Of a DNA stretch of 64,000 nucleotides, positions 7,605-15,426 are shown piece after piece. The position numbers and the translations under genes were made by a program. The DNA is from an uncultured Desulfobacter sp. (GTDB lineage: Bacteria > Desulfobacterota > Desulfobacteria > Desulfobacterales > Desulfobacteraceae). Within the stretch, counting starts at the first letter, position 1, and each line of letters starts with the position of its first letter. Location of the stretch: assembly GCF_963666145.1 (NCBI RefSeq), contig NZ_OY762614.1:248001-312000 (forward strand), written 5' to 3'. The notes under the pieces are model-generated. The model saw only the letters and a program-made list of their open reading frames with translations. It was not told the DNA's origin and did not search any database.

Positions 7605-8534
7605 ATGGAATTAATTGAAGATCTAAATCAGATTAAAGCCCCCTTTAATAACGCCGTTGTTACCATTGGTAATTTTGACGGTGTGCACAAGGGTCACCAG
7701 GCGCTGTTTAACCAGGTGATTAAAAAGGGTGGCCAGGCCGGCGGCATCTGTATTGCCATGACTTTTGAACCGCATCCGTTAAGAGCCCTTGGGCTTTCCA
7801 GCCCACCTCTGATTACCCGGCGGGACCAGAAAATAGAACTCATAGAATCCTCGGGCATAGACGTACTGCTCTGTCTGCCCTTTGATAAGGCGTTTGCAAA
7901 GATACCCGCCCAGGAATTCATTGAAGAGATTCTTGTAAAAAAAATCGGCATGAAAACCATTATTATCGGTCCGGATTACACCTTTGGCAAAGACAGGGTC
8001 GGCAATATTGAGCTTTTGAAAACAATGGGGCCGGAACTTGGATATGAAACCATTGTATCCGACTGGATAAAGGGAGATGAAACCGAAACGGAACGCATCT
8101 CCAGCACGAAAATCAGAAAACTTGTCATGGACGGCCATGTGAACCAGGCAAAGCACTACCTTGGAAGATTCTACCAAATCCGGGGCAAGGTTATAAAGGG
8201 TCGTATGCGTGGCGGCAGTCAGCTTGGATTTCCCACGGCCAATATAAAACTGCATGATGAACTGTGCCCCAAATTCGGGGTTTATGCCGTAACGGTTGAA
8301 ACCGTTCATGGCAACTTTGATGGCGTCGCCAATATCGGGTTTTCTCCGACCTTTGGGGATGAAATATTTACCATTGAAGTTCATATTCTTGATTTTAACA
8401 AAGATATATACGGTTCCCGGATACGCGTTAATATGGTGGAACGGCTTCGGGATGAAATTAAATTTTCAAATATTGAGCAATTGTCCGATCAAATACGAAA
8501 GGACATTCAAACGGCAAAGGAAATTTTAAAATAA
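7605..8534 (+). CDS. ribF: Bifunctional riboflavin kinase/FAD synthetase
   Basis: This 309-residue protein has the N-terminal FMN adenylyltransferase signature TIGNFDGVHKGH (about residues 20-31) and ERISSTKIR near residue 165. The C-terminal flavokinase domain has GSQLGFPTAN (about 205-213). It makes FMN and then FAD from riboflavin in the cytosol. The start is supported by AAAGGA before ATG 7605. It leads a tight run with def (adjacent), fmt and rsmB (4-base overlaps), so these are probably co-transcribed. Confidence 0.95.
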   Translation: MELIEDLNQIKAPFNNAVVTIGNFDGVHKGHQALFNQVIKKGGQAGGICIAMTFEPHPLRALGLSSPPLITRRDQKIELIESSGIDVLLCLPFDKAFAKIPAQEFIEEILVKKIGMKTIIIGPDYTFGKDRVGNIELLKTMGPELGYETIVSDWIKGDETETERISSTKIRKLVMDGHVNQAKHYLGRFYQIRGKVIKGRMRGGSQLGFPTANIKLHDELCPKFGVYAVTVETVHGNFDGVANIGFSPTFGDEIFTIEVHILDFNKDIYGSRIRVNMVERLRDEIKFSNIEQLSDQIRKDIQTAKEILK

Positions 8535-9065
8535 ATGGCTATTCTTGATATCGTTACATTTCCCGAACCCTCTTTAAAGAAGCCATCAGTACCTGTTGAA
8601 GCCATTGATGACGAATTGAAAAAGTTTATTGAGGATATGGGTGAAACCATGTTCCATGATGCGGGTGTCGGCCTTGCAGCTCCCCAGGTCGGCGTCAATC
8701 GCCGGGTGATTGTTTATAATCCAAATGCAGACCAGGATGAGCAAGATCCCGAAGACAAAACATTTACTGCACTGATCAACCCTGAGATCCTGTCCAAATC
8801 CGAAGAGACTTTTACGTCTGAACAAGAAGGGTGTCTAAGTGTTATTGATTACAGAGCCGATGTTAAGCGGCATTCAAGCGTCACCGTACGGGGCATAAAC
8901 ATTAATGGTGAAACCGTTGAATTTGAGGTCCATGGGCTTATGTCCGTTATTATGCAGCATGAAATCGATCACCTTGACGGCGTCCTGTTTATTGACAGAA
9001 TTTCTGCATTAAAACGGGCGATGTACACCAAAAAACGGTTAAAACAATTGAAAAATCAAAAATGA
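8535..9065 (+). CDS. def: Peptide deformylase
   Basis: This 176-residue metalloenzyme removes the N-formyl group from nascent proteins. All three hallmark motifs are present: GVGLAAPQVG (about 43-52), EGCLS with metal ligand Cys100, and HEIDH with His142, Glu143 and His146. The ATG directly follows the ribF stop, and the stop overlaps fmt by 4 bases. The def-fmt pairing is classical: the two enzymes add and remove the initiator formyl group. Confidence 0.96.
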   Translation: MAILDIVTFPEPSLKKPSVPVEAIDDELKKFIEDMGETMFHDAGVGLAAPQVGVNRRVIVYNPNADQDEQDPEDKTFTALINPEILSKSEETFTSEQEGCLSVIDYRADVKRHSSVTVRGININGETVEFEVHGLMSVIMQHEIDHLDGVLFIDRISALKRAMYTKKRLKQLKNQK

Positions 9066-10009
9066 AAAATACCCGCATTGTTTTTATGGGAACGCCGGAA
9101 TTTGCTGTTCCGGCACTCAAGACCCTGGCAAACGAGCCGGGGTTTGACGTTTTACTGGCAGTGACCCAGCCGGACAGGCCCAAAGGCCGGGGAAAAAAAC
9201 TTAGCCCTTCTGAAGTCAAGCAGGCCGCACTGGACCTTGGCATTGAGGTGTACCAACCCGAAAAAATAAACACCCAGGAAGGTGTAGAGCGCCTTACCAG
9301 CCTTGAACCGGACTATTTTGTCGTGGTTGCCTTTGGACAGATTCTTTCACGTCAGGTGCTGGATATCCCCAAAACCTACCCGATAAATATCCATGCCTCT
9401 CTGCTGCCCAAATACAGAGGGGCCGCTCCCATCCAGGCGGCAGTGCTTAATATGGATGAGCAGACCGGTGTCACCACCATGGTGATGGCGGAAAAAATGG
9501 ATGCCGGAGATATACTGCTGATGGAAACAACACCGGTAGATCCAGAGGAGACCGCCTCAACCCTGCATGACAGGTTATCCCAGATAGGGGCTGACCTTAT
9601 TGTTAAGACCATCCACTGCATTGAACAAAAAAAAGTTACTCCTGTTCCCCAGGATCACGCCAAAGCAACTTATGTATCCATGCTTAAGAAATCGGACGGC
9701 CGAATTGACTGGCGCACCAGCGCCAAAGCCATCTGCGCCCACATCAATGCCATGACACCCTGGCCCGGGGCCTTTACCGAACTTGGTAAAAAACGCCTTA
9801 AGATTTTTAAAGCTGCGGTGTCATCGGACCATACTCAGACATCCGCCGAACCCGGCACAGTAGTCAGCTGCAGTGATGGAGAATTGTTCGTGGCTGCAGG
9901 AGATGGTGTTGTCCAGGTGCTTGAATTAATGGGTAACTCAGGCAAACGCCTTGATGCCGCCGCATTTCTTCGTGGAAATCCAATTGACATGCCGGCCTGT
10001 TTTAAATGA
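9062..10009 (+). CDS. fmt: Methionyl-tRNA formyltransferase
   Basis: This 315-residue protein transfers formyl from 10-formyl-THF to initiator Met-tRNA. The N-terminal Rossmann-like catalytic domain starts TRIVFMGTPEFAVPAL and carries the folate-binding signature HASLLPKYRGAAPIQ near residues 111-125. The C-terminal OB-like tRNA-binding domain follows from about residue 205. Overlaps of 4 bases with def and with rsmB indicate translational coupling. Confidence 0.96.
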   Translation: MKNTRIVFMGTPEFAVPALKTLANEPGFDVLLAVTQPDRPKGRGKKLSPSEVKQAALDLGIEVYQPEKINTQEGVERLTSLEPDYFVVVAFGQILSRQVLDIPKTYPINIHASLLPKYRGAAPIQAAVLNMDEQTGVTTMVMAEKMDAGDILLMETTPVDPEETASTLHDRLSQIGADLIVKTIHCIEQKKVTPVPQDHAKATYVSMLKKSDGRIDWRTSAKAICAHINAMTPWPGAFTELGKKRLKIFKAAVSSDHTQTSAEPGTVVSCSDGELFVAAGDGVVQVLELMGNSGKRLDAAAFLRGNPIDMPACFK

Positions 10010-11370
10010 ACAAGACCAATGATCCGCGCTATATCGCCTTTACCCTGATTGAGGCAGGTCAAAAAACAACCTTGCCCCTTGATCGTGCCGTTGAAGATGC
10101 GACACAGCATCTTGAACGATTGAGTCAAAAGGACAAAGGGCTGTGCCATGCCATTGTATTCGGGGTGTTCAGACACCGGGGCCGCATTGACCAATTAATC
10201 GGCCATTGTTCTAAACTTCCCTTTGACCGCATTGATGCCAAGGTTAAAACCATCTTGCGCATTGGGGTGTTCCAGCTTGTTTTTCTGGACAGGGTCCCGG
10301 ATTTTGCAGCCATCAACACCAGTATTGAACTTGCAAAACCCATTTGCGGCAAAAAAGCATCGGGCTTTATCAATGCGGTTTTGCGCAATGTATCCCGATC
10401 CTACAAAGAGATCGCCCTGCCCTGCGCCCAAAAAGATTTACCTGAGCACCTGACGGCGGCCTTTTCCATACCCGCCTGGCTTGGAAAACGCTGGGTGGAA
10501 AAATATGGACAAGAAAAGACATTGGCACTTGCCGAAACGCTGATGCAGTTACCCCCGCTCACTCTCCGGGTCAATCCACACAAAATCACCAGGGATGCGT
10601 TGATGGCTGATTTTGAACAGGCCGGAATTAATGCCCAACCAACCCGATTCAGTCCATTGGGACTTCAGCTCCGGACATCGGGTATTGCCATTCCGGATTT
10701 GCCCGGGTTTAACGACGGGCTCTTCCAGATCCAGGATGAAGCGGCTCAGTTGGCCGTTCAGCTTTTAGCTCCAAAACCCGGGGAAACGATTCTGGATGCC
10801 TGTGCCGGCCTTGGCACAAAAACCTGCCACATAGCCCTTGAAATGGAAAACAAAGGCAAGATCACCGCCAATGATACCGGCCAAAGTAAAGCCGAAAGGC
10901 TGAACAATGAAGCGGGGCGCTTAAACATTGATATTATTGATACCACCCATGTGGACATGTCCCGGGCCGGGATCAATGATTTTTCATCCTATTTTGACCG
11001 GGTGCTTGTGGATGCGCCATGCACGGGCCTTGGTGTTCTTGCCAGAAATCCGGACAGCCGGTGGAAGCGAAGATCAAAGGATATCATGCGCATGGCCGCC
11101 CTGCAGAAAAAAATCCTGAACGGTTCTGCCAACGTGGTGGCCCCTGGGGGCGTGCTTGTATATGCGGTCTGCTCCTGCGAACCCGAAGAGACCACCCAGG
11201 TGATAGAGCGTTTTTTAGACAAAAGAAAAGATTTTACCCCGGATACTTTGGGATTTGAAAAGCATCTGCCTTTTTTCTGCGAGTCCGGGGATGATACATT
11301 TAATAAAACAACCTTTCCTGACCATCTCGACATGGACGGATTTTTCATGGCCAGGATGAGAAGAAAATAA
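10006..11370 (+). CDS. rsmB: 16S rRNA (cytosine-967-C5)-methyltransferase
   Basis: 454 residues. An N-terminal NusB-like RNA-binding domain (about 1-140) is followed by a Rossmann methyltransferase domain. The SAM motif DACAGLGTKTCH is near residue 262, motif IV DAPCTGLGVLARNPDSRW near 337, and motif VI with the catalytic cysteine VYAVCSCEPEE near 385. The length matches RsmB/Sun. It follows fmt in the same order as in many bacteria (def-fmt-rsmB). Confidence 0.94.
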   Translation: MNKTNDPRYIAFTLIEAGQKTTLPLDRAVEDATQHLERLSQKDKGLCHAIVFGVFRHRGRIDQLIGHCSKLPFDRIDAKVKTILRIGVFQLVFLDRVPDFAAINTSIELAKPICGKKASGFINAVLRNVSRSYKEIALPCAQKDLPEHLTAAFSIPAWLGKRWVEKYGQEKTLALAETLMQLPPLTLRVNPHKITRDALMADFEQAGINAQPTRFSPLGLQLRTSGIAIPDLPGFNDGLFQIQDEAAQLAVQLLAPKPGETILDACAGLGTKTCHIALEMENKGKITANDTGQSKAERLNNEAGRLNIDIIDTTHVDMSRAGINDFSSYFDRVLVDAPCTGLGVLARNPDSRWKRRSKDIMRMAALQKKILNGSANVVAPGGVLVYAVCSCEPEETTQVIERFLDKRKDFTPDTLGFEKHLPFFCESGDDTFNKTTFPDHLDMDGFFMARMRRK

Positions 11371-11381
11371 TAGGAGAAGAT

Positions 11382-12047
11382 ATGACACTAATCGCCCCCT
11401 CCATTCTGTCTGCGGATTTCACCCGGCTGGGAGAAGAGATCAAAGCGGTTGAAAAGGCCGGTGCAGACTGGATTCACATTGATGTTATGGACGGCCAGTT
11501 TGTGCCCAACATTTCCTACGGTCCGATTATTGTGGATGCCTGCAAGAAAGTGACGGATCTGGTGCTGGACGTCCACCTGATGATTGAAACCCCGGACGCC
11601 CGGATTCCGGATTTCGCCAAAGCCGGGGCTGACTACATCAGCGTCCATGCCGAAGCATGCCCCCATCTGCACCGAAGCCTGCAGCTGATAAAAAGCCTGG
11701 GCGTAAAGGCCGGGGTTGCCCTGAATCCGGCCACGCCGCTGTCATCCCTTGAATATATCCTTGATATGCTGGATTTTGTTCTGATCATGAGCGTCAACCC
11801 CGGCTTCGGCGGGCAGAAATTCATTGATTCCAGCTTAAACAAAATAACCGCGCTCTCTAAAATGCTGGCCGATGCAGGATCAAACGCCATCATCCAGGTG
11901 GACGGCGGCGTAAACAACGATACCATGGAGGACGTTACAAGGGCCGGTGCCCGCTGTTTTGTGGCCGGCTCCGCCATTTTCAATACCCCTGACTATAAAA
12001 CAACCATCGACGAACTTCGCAAGCGTTCCGAAAAAGGCAAGAAATGA
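11382..12047 (+). CDS. rpe: Ribulose-phosphate 3-epimerase
   Basis: This 221-residue TIM barrel interconverts ribulose-5-P and xylulose-5-P in the pentose phosphate pathway. Signatures are APSILSADFTRLGEEI (N terminus), IHIDVMDGQFVPN (about 32-44), the phosphate-binding SVNPGFGGQKF (about 140) and QVDGGVNNDT (about 172). TAGGAGA precedes the ATG. The stop overlaps the ACT gene by 4 bases. Confidence 0.96.
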   Translation: MTLIAPSILSADFTRLGEEIKAVEKAGADWIHIDVMDGQFVPNISYGPIIVDACKKVTDLVLDVHLMIETPDARIPDFAKAGADYISVHAEACPHLHRSLQLIKSLGVKAGVALNPATPLSSLEYILDMLDFVLIMSVNPGFGGQKFIDSSLNKITALSKMLADAGSNAIIQVDGGVNNDTMEDVTRAGARCFVAGSAIFNTPDYKTTIDELRKRSEKGKK

Positions 12048-12595
12048 ACAAAATGATCATATCCGTCCTGGCCCAGGACCGGCCGGGCATTATCGCCAGT
12101 GTCACCTCGGACCTGTGTGACCTTGGGTGTAATCTTGAAAACGTGAATCAAATGATCCTGCAAAACCAGTTTGCCGGTTTTTTTGTGGTCCAGGCCCCGG
12201 AAGGCGTATCTGCCGAAACCATCAGCCATGAACTGATCTCAAAAGAAGAAGACAAGGGATTGACCATCCACGTCAGGTCCCTTGAAGACGACACCCAGAC
12301 CCCTGTGGCGGACAAGGAAATTTTTCTGATCACCACCTCCGGCCCGGACCAGAAAGGCCTTGTGGCCCAATTGTCAGGTGTAATTTCAAGTTTCGGAGCA
12401 AATATTGTCAACATGAAGGCCGTGTTCATGGGCGGTTCCAATCCCAATGAAAATGTCATGTCCTACCAGGTGCCGGTGACAAAAGAGATTGATGCACCGG
12501 CCCTGTTTGCCGCCCTTAAGGCAAAAGCAAAGGAGCTGAACCTGGACATCCGCATCCAGCACAAAAATATTTTTGATGTGACCAATAAAATATGA
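12044..12595 (+). CDS. Tandem ACT-domain regulatory protein (GcvR-like)
   Basis: 183 residues with two ACT domains (about 3-80 and 92-175). Each opens with a typical strand plus DRPGI- or DQKGL-like loop (AQDRPGIIASVTSDL and SGPDQKGLVAQLSGVI). Such proteins bind amino acids and regulate metabolism or partner proteins; GcvR represses glycine cleavage genes in enterobacteria. Here it is immediately followed by a UPF0210 gene, and ACT (UPF0237-type) and UPF0210 genes are neighbours in many bacteria, so the two probably act together. The ligand is unknown. Confidence 0.8.
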   Translation: MNKMIISVLAQDRPGIIASVTSDLCDLGCNLENVNQMILQNQFAGFFVVQAPEGVSAETISHELISKEEDKGLTIHVRSLEDDTQTPVADKEIFLITTSGPDQKGLVAQLSGVISSFGANIVNMKAVFMGGSNPNENVMSYQVPVTKEIDAPALFAALKAKAKELNLDIRIQHKNIFDVTNKI

Positions 12596-12602
12596 CAGTA
12601 AC

Positions 12603-12640
12603 GGGCTGACCTGAGATATCAACCACCAGGTACAGCCCTC
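12603..12640 (+). terminator. Hairpin between the ACT and UPF0210 genes
   Basis: GGGCTGACCTG pairs with CAGGTACAGCCC (one bulge) around a loop of about 15 bases. There is no T-run directly after, so it may be a processing or attenuation hairpin rather than a strong terminator. Confidence 0.35.
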
Positions 12641-12701
12641 AGCAAAATTTAAAAAAATCTGAGTAACCTAACCAGACTTTCTTATAAAAGGAAATTTTAC
12701 G

Positions 12702-14072
12702 GTGTTTGAAGATCAGGAAATTATCTCCACCATAGAGATGGTAAAAAATGAAAACCTGGATGTGAGAGCAGTGACCTTAGGCATCAGCCTGTTTGACTGT
12801 ATCTCCCATGACCTAAATGTTTTCAAGAAAAATATACGCAAAAAAATCATAGGACATGCAGCAAAGCTTGTGGAGACCTGTGACCAGGTAGGTGAAAAAT
12901 ACGGCATCAAGGTGGTCAACAAGCGCATTTCCATCTCTCCCATTGCCTTGGTGGGGGCCTCTTTTTCATCCGAACAGATGGTGGAGATCGCCCACGAGCT
13001 CAATGATATAGCCAAAACCGTGAATATTGATTTTATCGGCGGGTTTTCAGCCCTGGTGGAAAAAGGCATTGCCAAAGGGGACCAGGCACTAATTGACGCG
13101 ATCCCCCAGGCGCTGGCCGAGACCCAGCGGATCTGTGCTTCCGTAAATGTAGCCACCACCAAGGCCGGTATTAACATGGATGCCGTACTTGCCATGTCCA
13201 GGGCCATTAAAAAGGCGGCAGCACTTACGGCGGACCAGGACGGCTTGGCCTGCGCCAAGCTGTGCGTGTTTTCAAATATTCCCCAGGACATGCCGTTTAT
13301 GGCAGGTGCCTATCTTGGGGTGGGCCAGGCAGATGCCGTGATCAATGTCGGGGTATCCGGTCCCGGCGTGGTTAAACGCGCCATTGAAAGGAATTTATCC
13401 CAACAGCGCTTGTCCCTTGGCCGCATTGCCGAAATTATCAAACGCACCGCCTGCAAGGTCACCCGGGTGGGCGAACTCATCGGCAGGGAGGTGGCGGACA
13501 TCCTCAATATCCGATTCGGCGTGGTGGATCTCTCCCTTGCCCCGACCCCCACCGTGGGTGATAGTGTCGGCGAAATATTCCAGGCATTGGGCCTTTCCCA
13601 CATTGGTGTCCCCGGCTCCACTGCGGCTTTGGCCATGCTCAATGATGCGGTAAAAAAGGGTGGGGCCTTTGCATCTTCTCATGTGGGCGGTCTGTCTGGA
13701 GCATTTATCCCGGTCAGTGAAGATCTCAACATTGCCGAAGCCGCACAAAAAGGATTTCTCACCGTGGAAAAACTGGAGGCCATGACCTGTGTCTGCTCCG
13801 TGGGACTGGATATGGTGGCCGTGCCCGGTGATATCACCGAGCAGGTTTTAGCCGGGATTATTGCCGATGAAATGGCCATCGGTATGATCAATGCCAAAAC
13901 AACGGCCACCCGCATAATTCCGGTGCCTGGTAAAAAAGCGGGGGATTTTGTTAATTTCGGCGGTCTTTTGGGCAAGGCAAGTATCATGAATGTGCCCCAC
14001 CTTGATCTTGAAGATAGTTTTGTGGAGTATGGGGGGCATATTCCAGCCCCAATCCACAGCCTAAAAAATTAG
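12702..14072 (+). CDS. UPF0210/DUF711 (PFL-like) family protein
   Basis: 456 residues, GTG start preceded by AAAGGA. It is rich in Gly/Ala with conserved stretches such as GVSGPGVVKRAIE (near 215), LAPTPTVGDSVGEI (near 280) and GLSGAFIPVSEDLNIAEA (near 330). The family adopts a fold related to pyruvate formate-lyase/ribonucleotide reductase barrels, but no reaction is established. Pairing with an ACT regulator upstream is the recurring genomic context. A large inverted repeat directly follows and may terminate the transcript. Confidence 0.85.
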   Translation: MFEDQEIISTIEMVKNENLDVRAVTLGISLFDCISHDLNVFKKNIRKKIIGHAAKLVETCDQVGEKYGIKVVNKRISISPIALVGASFSSEQMVEIAHELNDIAKTVNIDFIGGFSALVEKGIAKGDQALIDAIPQALAETQRICASVNVATTKAGINMDAVLAMSRAIKKAAALTADQDGLACAKLCVFSNIPQDMPFMAGAYLGVGQADAVINVGVSGPGVVKRAIERNLSQQRLSLGRIAEIIKRTACKVTRVGELIGREVADILNIRFGVVDLSLAPTPTVGDSVGEIFQALGLSHIGVPGSTAALAMLNDAVKKGGAFASSHVGGLSGAFIPVSEDLNIAEAAQKGFLTVEKLEAMTCVCSVGLDMVAVPGDITEQVLAGIIADEMAIGMINAKTTATRIIPVPGKKAGDFVNFGGLLGKASIMNVPHLDLEDSFVEYGGHIPAPIHSLKN

Positions 14073-14073
14073 T

Positions 14074-14201
14074 GTTTGTTTGAACGAAAAGTCACCCACC
14101 TGCGGCGTTGCAAAAAAACTTGCAATCCTCACGTACTATAGTACGCTCCGGTTGCAATTTTTTTTGCGCCTTGCATCTGGGTAACTTTTCATCCAAACAA
14201 A
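14074..14201. repeat. 128-bp imperfect inverted repeat (REP/RUP-like element)
   Basis: The arms are imperfect inverted copies (TGCAAAAAAACTTGCAA on the left against TTGCAATTTTTTTTGCG on the right; AAAGTCACCC against GGGTAACTTTTC). They meet at a perfect 14-bp palindrome, CGTACTATAGTACG, near 14140. The element fills the gap between the UPF0210 stop and the MFS start. The modular long hairpin resembles dispersed intergenic repeats in large Desulfobacteraceae genomes. It could act as a bidirectional terminator or be a non-autonomous repeat. Confidence 0.7.
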
Positions 14202-14231
14202 GTGATTCGGTACAATTTAGGAAATCCGTTC

Positions 14232-15416
14232 ATGAGTAGTTTACGAGCCCAGGGGCAGTCTCCCCAGGGACAGATGATTGATTATAAAATTGTCCTGGTG
14301 TTAAGCCTGGTTCATTTTACCGGAGATTTTTACTCCTCCTTTTTTACCCCTTTGCTGCCGGCATTCCAGGCGAAACTGGGTCTTACTCTGACCCAGATAG
14401 GTCTGATTACCGGCACTGTTCGGTTTTTATCCTTTGTGGTGCAGCCGGCGGTAGGGTATATGGCCGACCGTTACGAAACCCGGTGGTTCGTACTCACCGG
14501 ACTGTTTCTGGTCTTTTTTGTCATTCCCTTTTCCGGCATTGCGCCCAATTACTGGATCTTGCTGATCATTTTATGCCTGGGCTCTTTTGGGTCCTCCATG
14601 TTTCACCCCTCCACATCGGGGATGGTGAATCTGTATGCCGGTAACCGGGCAGGCTTTGCCCAGTCCATTTTCAACACCGGCGGGACTTTGTCCTTTGCTT
14701 TAGGTCCGGTCTTCATCACCTGGTATGTCAGCCGGTTCGGCCTGTCCGCCATGCCCTGGACCATGCTGCTGGGCCTTGTCTCGTATATCTTCTGCCTGAA
14801 ATATATGCCCAGACCCGTATCCGAGAATATGGCGGGACTTGGATTTATCAACAGCTTGAAGCAGACCTTTGGCAAAGTATACAAGGCGGTGTTTTTAATC
14901 TGGCTGGTGATGGTGCTGCGGGCGGTTGTGGGCCAGACCTTTTTAACCTTCATGCCCATATATCTAACCCACCATGGCCATCCGTTGCCCTCCGTGGGCG
15001 TTATTATTGCGCTGTTTACCATTGCAGGAACCCTGTCCGGACTGACGGCCGGGTATTGCGCAGACCGGTTCGGGTTCAAACCGGTGTTTTTTATCTCATA
15101 CCTGCTTATGGCACCGACCCTTTTGATGTTTTTGTACATGCCTGGATTAGGCGCCTACGCAAGCTCTTTTCTTGCAGGTTTTTTTGTGCTGGCTCCTATG
15201 CCCTTGGGTGTGGTCATGGCCCAAAAACTTGCCCCGGGCTCCAGGGCCATGGCAGCCAGTCTGATGATGGGACTGGCCTACGGGCTTGGCGGTGTCATCT
15301 CCCCGGGCGTCGGCTGGCTGGCTGACATTTTCGGACTGACCATCGTACTTAAATGCACTGCATTTATCCCCCTGGTCTGCCTGCTACCCATTGCCATGTT
15401 TCCCAAAATAAAATAG
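14232..15416 (+). CDS. MFS transporter, fosmidomycin-resistance (Fsr) type
   Basis: Starting at ATG 14232 (394 residues; a GTG at 14202 would begin inside the preceding repeat). Twelve hydrophobic segments. The early DFYSSFFTPLLPAF, the loop motif GYMADRYETRW (motif A-like) and GSSMFHPSTSGMV followed by AQSIFNTGGTLSFALGP are characteristic of the Fsr branch. It is probably a drug or metabolite proton antiporter in the inner membrane. A radical SAM gene follows 10 bp later and may be co-transcribed. The substrate is not predictable. Confidence 0.82.
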   Translation: MSSLRAQGQSPQGQMIDYKIVLVLSLVHFTGDFYSSFFTPLLPAFQAKLGLTLTQIGLITGTVRFLSFVVQPAVGYMADRYETRWFVLTGLFLVFFVIPFSGIAPNYWILLIILCLGSFGSSMFHPSTSGMVNLYAGNRAGFAQSIFNTGGTLSFALGPVFITWYVSRFGLSAMPWTMLLGLVSYIFCLKYMPRPVSENMAGLGFINSLKQTFGKVYKAVFLIWLVMVLRAVVGQTFLTFMPIYLTHHGHPLPSVGVIIALFTIAGTLSGLTAGYCADRFGFKPVFFISYLLMAPTLLMFLYMPGLGAYASSFLAGFFVLAPMPLGVVMAQKLAPGSRAMAASLMMGLAYGLGGVISPGVGWLADIFGLTIVLKCTAFIPLVCLLPIAMFPKIK

Positions 15417-15426
15417 GTGAACTGTC

